64,000 bases of DNA from Glaciecola sp965660815 (lineage in GTDB: Bacteria > Pseudomonadota > Gammaproteobacteria > Enterobacterales > Alteromonadaceae). The stretch is from contig CBFIBG010000008.1 of assembly GCA_965660815.1 (NCBI GenBank), positions 1-64,000 of the forward strand, written 5' to 3'. A program made the translations under genes and the position numbers. The number at the start of each line of letters is the position of its first letter. Within the stretch, counting starts at the first letter, position 1. The notes under the pieces are model-generated. The model was not told the origin of the DNA. It saw nothing but the letters and a program-made list of their open reading frames with translations, and ran no database searches. Shown piece after piece: positions 1-8,661 of the stretch.

Positions 1-28
1 TGCTGTAATGTTATTGATATTATTGCCA

Positions 29-154
29 GTTACCGACGAGTTGCAAATTACCGATTATTTGCAAGCTACTGACTATTTGCAAGTTACTGACTATTTGCAA
101 GTTACTGATTATTTGCAAGTTACTGACTATTTGCAAGTTACTGACCAGTATTTG
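29..154. repeat. 18-bp tandem repeat (minisatellite), about 7 units
   Basis: The unit GTTACTGACTATTTGCAA repeats head to tail. The first unit (29-46) and second (47-64) are diverged, units from 65 to 136 are nearly identical, and the last (137-154) decays. The period is a multiple of three, so one frame reads the hexapeptide V-T-D-Y-L-Q repeatedly. That frame is open from the window edge to about 253 and overlaps the start of the next gene, so it could be the tail of a protein that begins outside the window. It may equally be non-coding. Confidence 0.9.
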
Positions 155-206
155 GTTCTATTGGACCAAAATAGTCTTTTATTGAAGATAATAAACAAGG
201 CAAACG

Positions 207-653
207 GTGCTGATACAATACTTTCTTGTATGTTTTATGATGGTGTTTTTTGAACCAGCTTTGGTTATGTCCATTAGTGATTCAGACACTCCCACTAAGA
301 ACGTTACCTTCCATCAAACCAATGTGGCTTCACGGTCAAAGCGGTTCGTCGAAGACAAAAATAAAATCATTCTTACCGTTGAATTCGAAAAATTCACTCC
401 ACAGGAAGTCGCTAAATTTGCTGCCTATTACAGACAATACAAGGGTTATGAGTCTGCGCAAGTTTTAAATCAAACTTCCAGTTTAACCAGCCTTTTATAC
501 ACCAGTTTTTCCAGTAAAGAGTTGATTTTAAACAATCTGCAAAAAACAGCGAACATCAATGGTTTTAAGGTGTTAATGAGAAGCGTTGATGACAGGATCC
601 ACATAAGATTATTAAGCAAAACACAAAACAGTCTAGATTTTAAAGAGTGGTAA
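207..653 (+). CDS. hypothetical protein, possibly secreted
   Basis: I do not recognise this 148-residue protein. It starts at GTG, with AAGG about seven bases upstream. The first 22 residues are hydrophobic (Leu/Phe/Met/Val) and could be an export signal or membrane anchor. The rest is a mixed-charge domain without Cys pairs or a known catalytic motif. It lies downstream of the 18-bp repeat and is convergent with the EAL gene. Coding status is likely but not proven; start sites further in are possible. Confidence 0.5.
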   Translation: MLIQYFLVCFMMVFFEPALVMSISDSDTPTKNVTFHQTNVASRSKRFVEDKNKIILTVEFEKFTPQEVAKFAAYYRQYKGYESAQVLNQTSSLTSLLYTSFSSKELILNNLQKTANINGFKVLMRSVDDRIHIRLLSKTQNSLDFKEW

Positions 654-775
654 TAACAACTCATTAAGCCTGTTTACGGGTCATATGTAAAAGTGTATTG
701 ATATGGCTCTACAAGAGTTTTTGTTGTGCAGTTATTCCTTGGCTGACTATCAAACGATTAGAATAATTGTTATGC

Positions 776-1594
776 CTATGAAGCTTTTGCTGTGGGATCC
801 AACTTGTTTTGTAGACTTTGAAAATCAACCTGAGGTAACTTTTCAAAAGCTGGTTTGGCTAAGTAATATCCCTGAAAATATCGAAATCCTAGCTCGTATA
901 AGGTCCGTAATTCGCTTATGGTTTCCACTCCTTCGACGACTATTCGGTTAACATTGTCGTCGAGAAGGCGTTTCACATTATTAACGATGGTGTGTCTTCG
1001 CTCGTCTTTATCGATGTTGACGATTAAACTTCGATCGATTTTCACGATGTCGGTGTTAATGTCACACAATAGTTTTAAGCCTGAATAGCCGGCACCAAAA
1101 TCATCGATTGCCGTCTGGAATCCTCGGCTTCTGTAATCGTTGATAATATTTATAAGATGTTTGGTGTCATAGACACTTTCGCTTTCAGTAAACTCGAAAA
1201 TAAGTTTGTCTGTTGGAAAACCCACTCTCGCCGCCGTTTTTAGAGTAGTAGATATGCATCTAGCAGGTTCGTACACAGCATTTGGCATGAAGTTTATCGA
1301 TAAATATCCTTGCAAATTAAGTTTGGCTGCCAGTTCAATTGCTTTTACTCTGCACGCTTGGTCTAGCAAATAGACATCATCAGGTGAGATAGCCTCGAAT
1401 ACTTGATAAGCACCACCACCATCGACCGTGCGCACAAGCGCTTCATAGCCATGAGTAGTAAAATTGTTCAAATCAACAATAGGCTGGAAAGCCATGCTTA
1501 TATTTACAGGCAGTTTTTTGGAAGACTTGCATTTCCCACAATTCATAAATACAGATCCCCTCAGTATATTTTTATATTGATGTATCGACTTCAT
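776..1594 (-). CDS. stand-alone EAL-domain cyclic-di-GMP phosphodiesterase
   Basis: The 272-residue protein is almost entirely one EAL domain (residues 35-255), the family that hydrolyses cyclic di-GMP to pGpG. The usual metal and substrate residues are visible: E51 in EAL-V-R, N101, E134, the D164-D165 pair in DDFGAGYSG, K185 in VKIDR, E221 in EGVET and Q241 in QGYYLAKP. It should therefore be active. There is no GGDEF, PAS or transmembrane segment. A Cys-Gly-Lys-Cys pair at 19-22 precedes the domain and might bind metal or sense redox, which is inference. A later start at Met17 would still keep the pair. The 450 bases upstream are non-coding. Confidence 0.9.
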   Translation of the reverse strand: MKSIHQYKNILRGSVFMNCGKCKSSKKLPVNISMAFQPIVDLNNFTTHGYEALVRTVDGGGAYQVFEAISPDDVYLLDQACRVKAIELAAKLNLQGYLSINFMPNAVYEPARCISTTLKTAARVGFPTDKLIFEFTESESVYDTKHLINIINDYRSRGFQTAIDDFGAGYSGLKLLCDINTDIVKIDRSLIVNIDKDERRHTIVNNVKRLLDDNVNRIVVEGVETISELRTLYELGFRYFQGYYLAKPAFEKLPQVDFQSLQNKLDPTAKAS

Positions 1595-2042
1595 TAGACA
1601 TTGCTAAACAATTTCTCTTAAATAAACAAATTTTTTGGATCAAGATTAAAAAGCACACTCAACTCCTTTTGTTTGTGAAAAAAGGTTTATTTTTTGACAT
1701 TGTGAAAAGTGTAGCTGGAGAGTTTATTAAGTAAAGAAAGGTATACTTTTGTCTAAATTAAAAAATAGACTTTTATCTAATTCAGGAGGGTCTTATCAAT
1801 TTATCTGAGTGGTTTTCGAGTATTTATGTATAAGTTTAAAAAATAATTTTTCTAAACTTCAACCAAATTACTTAGGTCTAGAATATTATGCAAATAAATA
1901 AGGTTAGCACCGATTTATGTCTGATGTGTGGGGATTTTTATAAAAGTAAATCCAATTGCGGTCATTTTTAAACACTTTTGTTGAAGGTGGTAAATGAAAT
2001 AACCCATTAGTTAGACCTCCTTATTCCTATGGTTTAGCGCAG
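1595..2042. other. non-coding gap upstream of the EAL gene
   Basis: An AT-rich stretch of about 450 bases between two minus-strand genes. It must hold the promoter of the EAL gene, but I see no convincing -35/-10 pair. The only item of note is a 27-codon reading frame at 1888-1971 (+) with a CxxC and a Cys-Gly-His, described under findings. Confidence 0.5.
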
Positions 2043-2762
2043 TCATAATAGTGCGGTGATTAAGTACAACACTCCAATGAGAATAGGTTGGTGAAGCAGA
2101 TATATGGTCAAACTGTGCTGCCCAGGCCATACTATTAGACTTAGCAATTTAGGCCCTATTTGTTTCGACCTATTAGCAAGTGGGTCGTCGCGCAAATACT
2201 TTGTATGTCCAAAATATATTCCAATAAATACAACGCCAAGCCATGGGAAAATGCTGACGAAGTCATTTGTGTATATAGGTAAATCATTGAAGATAATATG
2301 AAATGGCCAACGACCGTGAATAACTCCAACTGCCCCAATAAACATAATGACACTGCCCAGTACTAAGCTAACTTTAGGAAGATTCACAAAGCTAACCGCA
2401 ATTATGCTTGATAGCGCGATAAAATGCAGTACGCCGAAAAAAATCCAGTTTTCGTTAACGAAATAATATGAACCAATGGAGATCGCAAGTGCTCCTAACC
2501 CAATTTTGAGTATACGAATGAGAAACTTTTTCATTCTGAACTTGGCTTGATAAGCAAATACTAGCGAGATACCTAAGGCTAGAAAAAATAATGAAATTAT
2601 CACCCATCGAAATTGTCGCCAACCTGGCCCGTCTGGGATGTTCCAATCAACAATCTCAAATAGTGTTAAATCGTAAATAAAATGAAAGATCACCATTAAT
2701 ACAATGGCGAGTGTTCTAATAATATCTAGCGTGTAATTTCGTTTCATACACATAGTGTACAT
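2043..2762 (-). CDS. DUF1624 / HGSNAT-like membrane protein
   Basis: This 239-residue polytopic protein matches the DUF1624 family (heparan-alpha-glucosaminide N-acetyltransferase catalytic domain-like). It opens with the typical R-x-L-A-I-V-L-M-V-x-F-H signature near residues 16-27, followed by about seven hydrophobic helices and a late histidine in an L-L-H-Q-P motif. Bacterial members are inner-membrane acyltransferase-like proteins whose substrate is mostly unknown. Of the early Mets, Met6 (MKRNY) may be the true start, which would remove five residues. No partner gene is evident; the terminator at 2774-2805 separates it from its neighbour. Confidence 0.8.
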   Translation of the reverse strand: MYTMCMKRNYTLDIIRTLAIVLMVIFHFIYDLTLFEIVDWNIPDGPGWRQFRWVIISLFFLALGISLVFAYQAKFRMKKFLIRILKIGLGALAISIGSYYFVNENWIFFGVLHFIALSSIIAVSFVNLPKVSLVLGSVIMFIGAVGVIHGRWPFHIIFNDLPIYTNDFVSIFPWLGVVFIGIYFGHTKYLRDDPLANRSKQIGPKLLSLIVWPGQHSLTIYLLHQPILIGVLYLITALL

Positions 2763-2773
2763 TTTTTTATGTC

Positions 2774-2805
2774 AAAAAAAACGCTTCCAAAAGGGAAGCG
2801 TTTTT
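2774..2805. terminator. bidirectional intrinsic terminator
   Basis: Stem ACGCTTCC (2781-2788) pairs with GGAAGCGT (2794-2801) around a five-base loop, with A-run before and T-run after. On the minus strand it ends the DUF4397 lipoprotein transcript before the DUF1624 gene. Confidence 0.9.
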
Positions 2806-2823
2806 CTACAAGATAGGTTGCGA

Positions 2824-4212
2824 TTAGTCTACGAAATCGTCCGCTAGTATCAGTTGTGGTGGCATCATCTCGGTATCACCATCTACCGCAACGGCGGTAT
2901 AAATGCCACCCGCGTCAATAGAAATCATTACCGGTCCAATTGCCGCTTCTTTAGAGCCTGCGCCAGTGACAGTCACCATGTAATCACCTGCTGCTAATTG
3001 GACGTAACCTGTTTCAGCCAAAACACCCGTTTGATAAGGCACAGCGGCAAAAGTTGGATCGGCCATATCTATCATGCCGTCCTCAGTGACGTATATATCT
3101 ACATCGCCAGCCGCTTGAGAAGCGTGGATTATGCGAACCTGCGCCGCAGTTGCTAGGGGACGACCGTTATCTACTAACAGATCTAAATCCGCCATAGCAA
3201 GTGTATTGTTTGCCAGCGCAGTGTAGCGAACCCCATCAAGCAAGGTAACAGCCGCATCATCTATGGCAACTACTGTATTGTCAGCATCGGCCACAACGTC
3301 TATTGTGTAGGCTCCGCCTGCTACTTCGATATAGTCAGATACCGCCTTGAAAGCAGGACCGTCGAACAGAACTATATCATCGTCGTCTGGGACCACTGCA
3401 AGTACGTCTACCGCGGGTGCATCAGCAATACCATGTATTGCTCTTAATTCAGCAGGTGTATCATCATCTAGTACCACAAAAGAACCGTCACCGTCAGCGA
3501 TGGATAAAGCGACAGGGGACGAACCAGTAGCAACGTTCTGAGTTGCTGCAACGAACAAGTCAGCACCCGCTGGCAATGCAAGGCTTCCTGAGTCAAATAC
3601 AGGTTCTTTACTGCCCGCCGCTGTTATTCGAATCTGGTAGCTGCCCTCGGGAATATCCAATGCCCCTGTGAAATCTTCAAAAGACAAGGTGGCTGTTGGT
3701 TGTGCTGCGTCCAAATCTGCATCAGGGGCAGTGACATATACGTCGACTGTAGGTGCGTCTGGTGCCGCATGGACTACCTGTACTCGTAAGTTACCACTTG
3801 GTATATCGGCTTTTGGTTGAGTAACTACCAGTGTATCTAAATTAGCAACATCGCCCACTGCTAACACGTTATATTTCATGTCGCCGTCTAACGTAGCGGT
3901 AAGGCTTAAGACCTCTGCATTTCCTGCAGGCGTCTCTGCTTCTACTCGAAATGTATACTCCCCACCCGCAAGCCCTAAATAATTAGTTCCTTGCTGATAA
4001 TCGAGATTTTGCATTGATGCAATTGGCACGGCACCTGCAAATACATCAACTAACGGGGCATCCGGAGATGCGTGAACCACTCGTACATCTGCCAGTGGCA
4101 CTAATGTAGGAGGGTCTCTATCAATAATTACTGTGCCGTCTTCGTCATTACCACAACCGACTAAAAATGCGCTTGTAACTAAAGCTAGTGGAGCTAGTTT
4201 TGCTATTTTCAT
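2824..4212 (-). CDS. DUF4397 repeat lipoprotein
   Basis: The 462-residue protein begins with a lipoprotein signal ending in L-V-G-C, so C20 is the lipidated residue. The mature part contains four repeats of a DUF4397-type beta domain, each starting with a version of V-R-V-V-H-A-S-P-D-A-P-x-V-D-V (near residues 43, 143, 250 and 360). It is rich in Asp and Ala and very acidic, as is common in exported proteins of marine bacteria. DUF4397 function is unknown; surface or outer-membrane location is inferred from the lipobox. It appears monocistronic, with a terminator right after the stop. Confidence 0.9.
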   Translation of the reverse strand: MKIAKLAPLALVTSAFLVGCGNDEDGTVIIDRDPPTLVPLADVRVVHASPDAPLVDVFAGAVPIASMQNLDYQQGTNYLGLAGGEYTFRVEAETPAGNAEVLSLTATLDGDMKYNVLAVGDVANLDTLVVTQPKADIPSGNLRVQVVHAAPDAPTVDVYVTAPDADLDAAQPTATLSFEDFTGALDIPEGSYQIRITAAGSKEPVFDSGSLALPAGADLFVAATQNVATGSSPVALSIADGDGSFVVLDDDTPAELRAIHGIADAPAVDVLAVVPDDDDIVLFDGPAFKAVSDYIEVAGGAYTIDVVADADNTVVAIDDAAVTLLDGVRYTALANNTLAMADLDLLVDNGRPLATAAQVRIIHASQAAGDVDIYVTEDGMIDMADPTFAAVPYQTGVLAETGYVQLAAGDYMVTVTGAGSKEAAIGPVMISIDAGGIYTAVAVDGDTEMMPPQLILADDFVD

Positions 4213-4414
4213 TACATGGTTCCTTTATTACTCTTTTTGTTAATTTGACCTTTAAACATACCAAAAGGAAGTTGAAACGGATTTTTTTAACATCTCATTA
4301 TCAATTAAATTTTGTTAATGATTCTCTTAGGGTAGAACAGATAACCGCTTCTTCAAGTATAAAGTCTCAATTGATTTGTAAAATGTAGTCACCCTTTTTC
4401 TTACAGGAGATGTT

Positions 4415-5779
4415 TTGAATTCTTCACCGAGTGTTAACGAGTTGTTGTTTTTACCCCTAGGCGGCACTGGTGAAATTGGCATGAATGTAAATTTGTATGG
4501 TCATAATGGACAATGGCTGATGATCGATTGTGGGATCACATTCGATGAGCCGCTAGATAGACAGGAGAGTAACAATCCATCTGCTCAAAAACATAGAGTA
4601 GTGAGCGCTGATATATCATATATTACTAACCGAAGAGACAAGCTCTGTGGCTTAGTACTTACCCATGCTCATGAAGACCATATCGGTGCAGTTATCCACT
4701 TTTGGGAACAGTTACAATGTCCGATTTACGCAACAGCTTTTACGGCAGAAGTTGTTAGAAGAAAAGCGTATAGAGCTAATTTGCCACTTGATTTGCCGAT
4801 CGTGGTAATCGATGCTAAAACAGAATTAGATATAGGGCCTTTTACCGTTAAATGGATACCGACTACTCATTCGATTCCAGAAGCCAACGCTTTATTAATT
4901 ACCACCGCTGTCGGCAAAGTATTGCATACTGGAGATTGGAAAGTTGACTACCAACCCGTAGTAGGTAGTGGATTTAATCCCGAGTTTTTTAGCGTACTTA
5001 AAAATACAAACATCTCAGCGATGGTATGCGATTCAACTAATGCAGACCGGCCAGGTCGAGCACACTCAGAAAAGGACTGCGAGCGCGGGCTTGGAGAGCT
5101 TGTAAGCAAAGCTAAAGGGCGAGTGGTTGTGACATGTTTTGCCAGCAATATTGCAAGACTGATCACGTTGGCGAAAATTGCAAAAGCCACAAATCGTTAT
5201 ATGTGCTTGTTTGGGCAGTCTTTAGAAAACATGGTGGCCATCGCTCGTGCGACAGGGTATTGGCCTGATGATTATGCAATAACTCCGAGAAGGCACATTG
5301 GATATTTGCCTAAGCATGAAATATTAATTGTCGCCACGGGCAGTCAGGGTGAACCAAGATCTGGCCTTTATAAACTTGCTATGAACACTCACAGGGATTG
5401 TGATTTAGATGAACAAGACACGGTGATTTTTAGCAGTATTGTCATTCCGGGTAACGAGAAACCAATAAAGCGGCTAACCGATATTTTTAAAGAGCGCAGA
5501 GTGAAAGTGATTCAGTCTGAAAACACCGAGTTGATAATTCACGCGTCTGGACACCCGAATGAAGAAGATCTCAAATTATTGATGAATTTAGTCAGGCCAA
5601 AATCTGTCATTCCTGTTCATGGAGAGCCGCATCATCTAGAAGCCTGTGCACAGGTTGCAAAAAGTCAAAATATATCGAAACAGCTTGTTGGACTTAATGG
5701 TGATGTTTTTAAAATTGCACCAGCACTATCGATTAAACGTGCCAGTGTTCGAGCGGGTAGAGTATCTTTAAATGACTAA
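4415..5779 (+). CDS. RNase J-like metallo-beta-lactamase nuclease
   Basis: The 454-residue protein carries the RNase J / beta-CASP layout: GGTGEIGMN near residue 16, the metal motif H-A-H-E-D-H at 84-89, H152, D174 in L-H-T-G-D-W, then the beta-CASP insert and the late S-G-H-P and V-I-P-V-H-G-E motifs. Family members are 5'-3' exo- and endoribonucleases. It is shorter than typical RNase J (about 550 residues) and lacks the C-terminal domain used for dimer formation. The start is TTG, chosen because AGGAG lies five bases upstream. Its stop overlaps the stop of the convergent LysR gene. RNase J activity on RNA is inferred from the family. Confidence 0.85.
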   Translation: MNSSPSVNELLFLPLGGTGEIGMNVNLYGHNGQWLMIDCGITFDEPLDRQESNNPSAQKHRVVSADISYITNRRDKLCGLVLTHAHEDHIGAVIHFWEQLQCPIYATAFTAEVVRRKAYRANLPLDLPIVVIDAKTELDIGPFTVKWIPTTHSIPEANALLITTAVGKVLHTGDWKVDYQPVVGSGFNPEFFSVLKNTNISAMVCDSTNADRPGRAHSEKDCERGLGELVSKAKGRVVVTCFASNIARLITLAKIAKATNRYMCLFGQSLENMVAIARATGYWPDDYAITPRRHIGYLPKHEILIVATGSQGEPRSGLYKLAMNTHRDCDLDEQDTVIFSSIVIPGNEKPIKRLTDIFKERRVKVIQSENTELIIHASGHPNEEDLKLLMNLVRPKSVIPVHGEPHHLEACAQVAKSQNISKQLVGLNGDVFKIAPALSIKRASVRAGRVSLND

Positions 5780-6681
5780 TTAAATTGGTTTTCTTGTTTT
5801 TGAAAAGTATCTCTAATATGTTCAATCAACAACTTTACTTTTTTATCGGGTTGCTTAGCTCTAGGATAAACCGCATAAATCCCCATTAACTTGCTTGCGT
5901 AAGGCTTTAAAATTTGTTGCAACGAACGATTAAGCAACAAGTCGTAAACTAAGGCTTTTGGAAGAAATGCGACCCCAAGATTAGCCAACGCCGCATTACA
6001 AATAGCATTAAGGTTGTTAGTGCTAAATCTACCTTTAACTTGAATTTGTTGTTCGTTACCGTCATGAGAAAACTTCCAGGTATCAGTACCCGTGCTATCG
6101 TATTTATAAATGAGGCATTGATGGGCATTTAAATCGTTTGGATGTTCAGGAATACCATGTTGTTTTAGATATTGAGGGGAGGCACAAACGACCCATTGCG
6201 AATCCACTAATCGCCTTGCTACCAAACTTGAGTCTTGTAAAAAAGCAGTTCTAATCGCTAGATCATACCCCTCTGCGACTAAATCAACAAAACGGTTATT
6301 TATTTGTAAATCTACACTGACTTCTGGATATAAATGACAAAATTCAGCAACCGCTTGACTTAAAATTAAATTGGCAGATACCACGGGCATAGTCACTTTG
6401 ATTTTGCCTTTGATAGTGTCGCTGTAACCGTGAACTACATCAGTCGCATCTTGCATAGCCACTTTCGCAACTTTACCTTTGCTGTATAAAAGCTGTCCCG
6501 CATCAGTCAGACTCAACCTTCTAGTCGTTCTATACAATAGTTGTACGTTCAAACTTTCTTCTAATCGAGCTATTCGTTTACTCACGACTGAATTGGTCAG
6601 TTGAAGCATTTCTGCAACTTTAGAAAATGAACCATTTTCAACAACTTGCACAAATAATAATACGTCATCAGCTTTAACCAT
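5776..6681 (-). CDS. LysR-family transcriptional regulator
   Basis: The 301-residue protein has the N-terminal winged helix-turn-helix (residues 1-60, with F-S-K-V-A-E-M-L-Q-L-T-N-S-V-V-S-K-R-I) and a C-terminal type 2 periplasmic-binding-like effector domain. It is most like the one-component regulators near AaeR/DmlR. It is divergent from the lactate permease gene, the usual arrangement for a LysR protein that controls its neighbour. Lactate or a related hydroxy acid as effector is inference. The 3' end overlaps the RNase J-like stop by four bases. Confidence 0.9.
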   Translation of the reverse strand: MVKADDVLLFVQVVENGSFSKVAEMLQLTNSVVSKRIARLEESLNVQLLYRTTRRLSLTDAGQLLYSKGKVAKVAMQDATDVVHGYSDTIKGKIKVTMPVVSANLILSQAVAEFCHLYPEVSVDLQINNRFVDLVAEGYDLAIRTAFLQDSSLVARRLVDSQWVVCASPQYLKQHGIPEHPNDLNAHQCLIYKYDSTGTDTWKFSHDGNEQQIQVKGRFSTNNLNAICNAALANLGVAFLPKALVYDLLLNRSLQQILKPYASKLMGIYAVYPRAKQPDKKVKLLIEHIRDTFQKQENQFN

Positions 6682-6753
6682 ACACCACCTATTTTATCAA
6701 AATATGCTCTAAACAGCATTTCATTATACGACATTTGGAAAAAATGAATCTCT

Positions 6754-6815
6754 ATTTGCATATATATCAATTAACCAAAGACAGCTAAATTAGACCTCAG
6801 TCTATTTATGCAAAT
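6754..6815. promoter_or_regulatory. inverted repeat in the lysR-lactate permease intergenic region
   Basis: ATTTGCAT (6754-6761) and ATGCAAAT (6808-6815) are perfect 8-bp inverted arms, 46 bases apart, in the divergent promoter region. They could be paired regulator sites. The distance is long for a single LysR site, so this is tentative. Confidence 0.3.
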
Positions 6816-6857
6816 CCTGCGTTATATAAAAGCGCGTTTGAGTGAGAGGTGTATGTT

Positions 6858-8561
6858 TTGAACGAAATTAGTTTGGGTCTATTGGCTTTGTTTCCGATTT
6901 TCTTAACAGGAGTTTTATTGCTTGGCTTGCAATGGTCAGCACAAAGAGCTATGCCTGTTGTGCTTATCGTGACCGCTGTCATGGCTATTTTTGTATGGGA
7001 CATGTCACTCAACAGAGTCATCGCATCTTCACTGCAAGGTTTGGTCATTACCGCTTCTGTCTTATGGATAGTATTCGGCGCAATATTTCTACTTAATACA
7101 CTCAAAAATACAGGGGCTATTAAAGTCATTCGAAATGGCTTCACTCAAGTCTCACCAGATCGGCGAGTGCAAGCCATTATTATTGCTTGGTGCTTTGGTA
7201 CTTTTATTGAAGGAGCTTCTGGCTTTGGAACGCCGGCAGCCATTGCTGCGCCGCTTATGGTGGCGATTGGTTTTCCTGCGTTAGGTGCCGTTTTAATGGG
7301 CATGATGATTCAAAGTACTCCGGTGAGTTTTGGTGCGGTAGGAACGCCTATTGTAATTGGAGTCAACAAAGGATTAGACTCTTCAGCGATTAGCCAACAA
7401 CTGGTATTAAACGATAGTTCTTGGGAAGCATTTTTGCAGTTAATCACTTCGCAAGTTGCTCTTATTCATGCGACTGTTGGGACGTTTATGCCTTTGCTTA
7501 TGGTCATCATGTTAACTCGATTTTTCGGCACAAACAAAAGTTGGAAAGAAGGTTTTGCTATCGCGCCTTTCGCAATTTTTGCTGGTCTGGCATTCACCAT
7601 CCCATACGCCTTGACGGGGATCTTCTTAGGTCCTGAGTTTCCATCTTTGATGGGTGGGCTTATCAGTATGGCAGTGGTGGTTACCGCGGCAAAAAAGGGC
7701 TTTCTCATGCCAAAACAGAATTGGGATTTCCCAGATTCTGCTAAATGGCCATCGAGTTGGCTGGGAAAACTTACGTTGTCAGACAACGAAGTCTCAACTA
7801 CCACGCAAACACCTTCAATGTCTCCGGTTATCGCTTGGGTTCCCTATCTGTTAGTGGCGGTATTACTGGTCTGTTCTAGAGTGTTTGTTGAACTCAAATC
7901 AATGTTGTCTAACGTTGCGTTATCGTTTTCATCAATTCTAGGCGAAGAAGGCGTGAGTGCAGGTTTCTCCCCTTTGTATTTGCCTGGTGGCATTTTAATT
8001 ACATGCGCAATTATGGCGGCTATATTACAATCAAAAACCGCTCTTCCGGCTCTTAAGAAATCGTTCAGTGATTCGAGTAAAACCATATTAGGTGCAGGAT
8101 TCGTATTAGTGTTTACCATTCCAATGGTCAGAATTTTTATCAACTCAGGCGTTAATATGTCTGATGTTCCTAGTATGCCAGTGGCCAGTGCGGAGTTATT
8201 CGCTAATGTGTTTGGCGCTAGCTTCCCATTAGTAAGTGCAATGATAGGGGCTCTTGGAGCTTTTATTGCAGGATCCAATACGGTATCTAATATGATGTTT
8301 AGTCAATTTCAATTTGAAGCTGCAATGAGTTTATCTATTGCTCCGTCAATAGTCATTGCTGCTCAGGCAGTAGGGGCGGCGGCAGGCAATATGATTGCTA
8401 TTCATAATGTTGTGGCGGCATCTGCAACAGTTGGACTTTTGGGGCAAGAAGGGACTACACTGCGGCGAACAATATTACCTACTATTTACTATGTCTTATT
8501 CACCGGTATTATCACAATGACAGCACTTTACGTATTTGGTATTACAGACCCATTAGGATGA
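6858..8561 (+). CDS. L-lactate permease (LctP/LldP family)
   Basis: About 567 residues with roughly a dozen hydrophobic helices. It carries the LctP family signatures F-G-T-F-I-E-G-A-S-G-F-G-T-P-A-A-I near residue 115 and V-S-F-G-A-V-G-T-P near 155. The family imports lactate and glycolate with protons across the inner membrane. I place the start at TTG 6858 because GAGAGG sits eight bases upstream; a GTG at 6849 would overlap that site. It is followed 100 bases later by the D-lactate dehydrogenase gene, so the pair imports and oxidises lactate. A divergent LysR probably regulates it. Confidence 0.92.
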   Translation: MNEISLGLLALFPIFLTGVLLLGLQWSAQRAMPVVLIVTAVMAIFVWDMSLNRVIASSLQGLVITASVLWIVFGAIFLLNTLKNTGAIKVIRNGFTQVSPDRRVQAIIIAWCFGTFIEGASGFGTPAAIAAPLMVAIGFPALGAVLMGMMIQSTPVSFGAVGTPIVIGVNKGLDSSAISQQLVLNDSSWEAFLQLITSQVALIHATVGTFMPLLMVIMLTRFFGTNKSWKEGFAIAPFAIFAGLAFTIPYALTGIFLGPEFPSLMGGLISMAVVVTAAKKGFLMPKQNWDFPDSAKWPSSWLGKLTLSDNEVSTTTQTPSMSPVIAWVPYLLVAVLLVCSRVFVELKSMLSNVALSFSSILGEEGVSAGFSPLYLPGGILITCAIMAAILQSKTALPALKKSFSDSSKTILGAGFVLVFTIPMVRIFINSGVNMSDVPSMPVASAELFANVFGASFPLVSAMIGALGAFIAGSNTVSNMMFSQFQFEAAMSLSIAPSIVIAAQAVGAAAGNMIAIHNVVAASATVGLLGQEGTTLRRTILPTIYYVLFTGIITMTALYVFGITDPLG

Positions 8562-8661
8562 CGCATTGTTATTATTTTAGTTACCATATACGCGGTTAAC
8601 ACTATTTAGGCCTCGTTAAAAGTTTTACAAAAGTTTTATTGGCACACTACAGGCAATTTTT

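Noticed and set aside
29..154. Tandem repeats as a CRISPR array
   Set aside because: The 18-bp units are directly joined with no spacers, and no cas gene is nearby.
6806..8278. Long minus-strand frames inside the lactate permease gene (7466-7804, 7844-8278)
   Set aside because: They are antisense to a gene with clear family motifs, lack ribosome sites and give low-complexity products.
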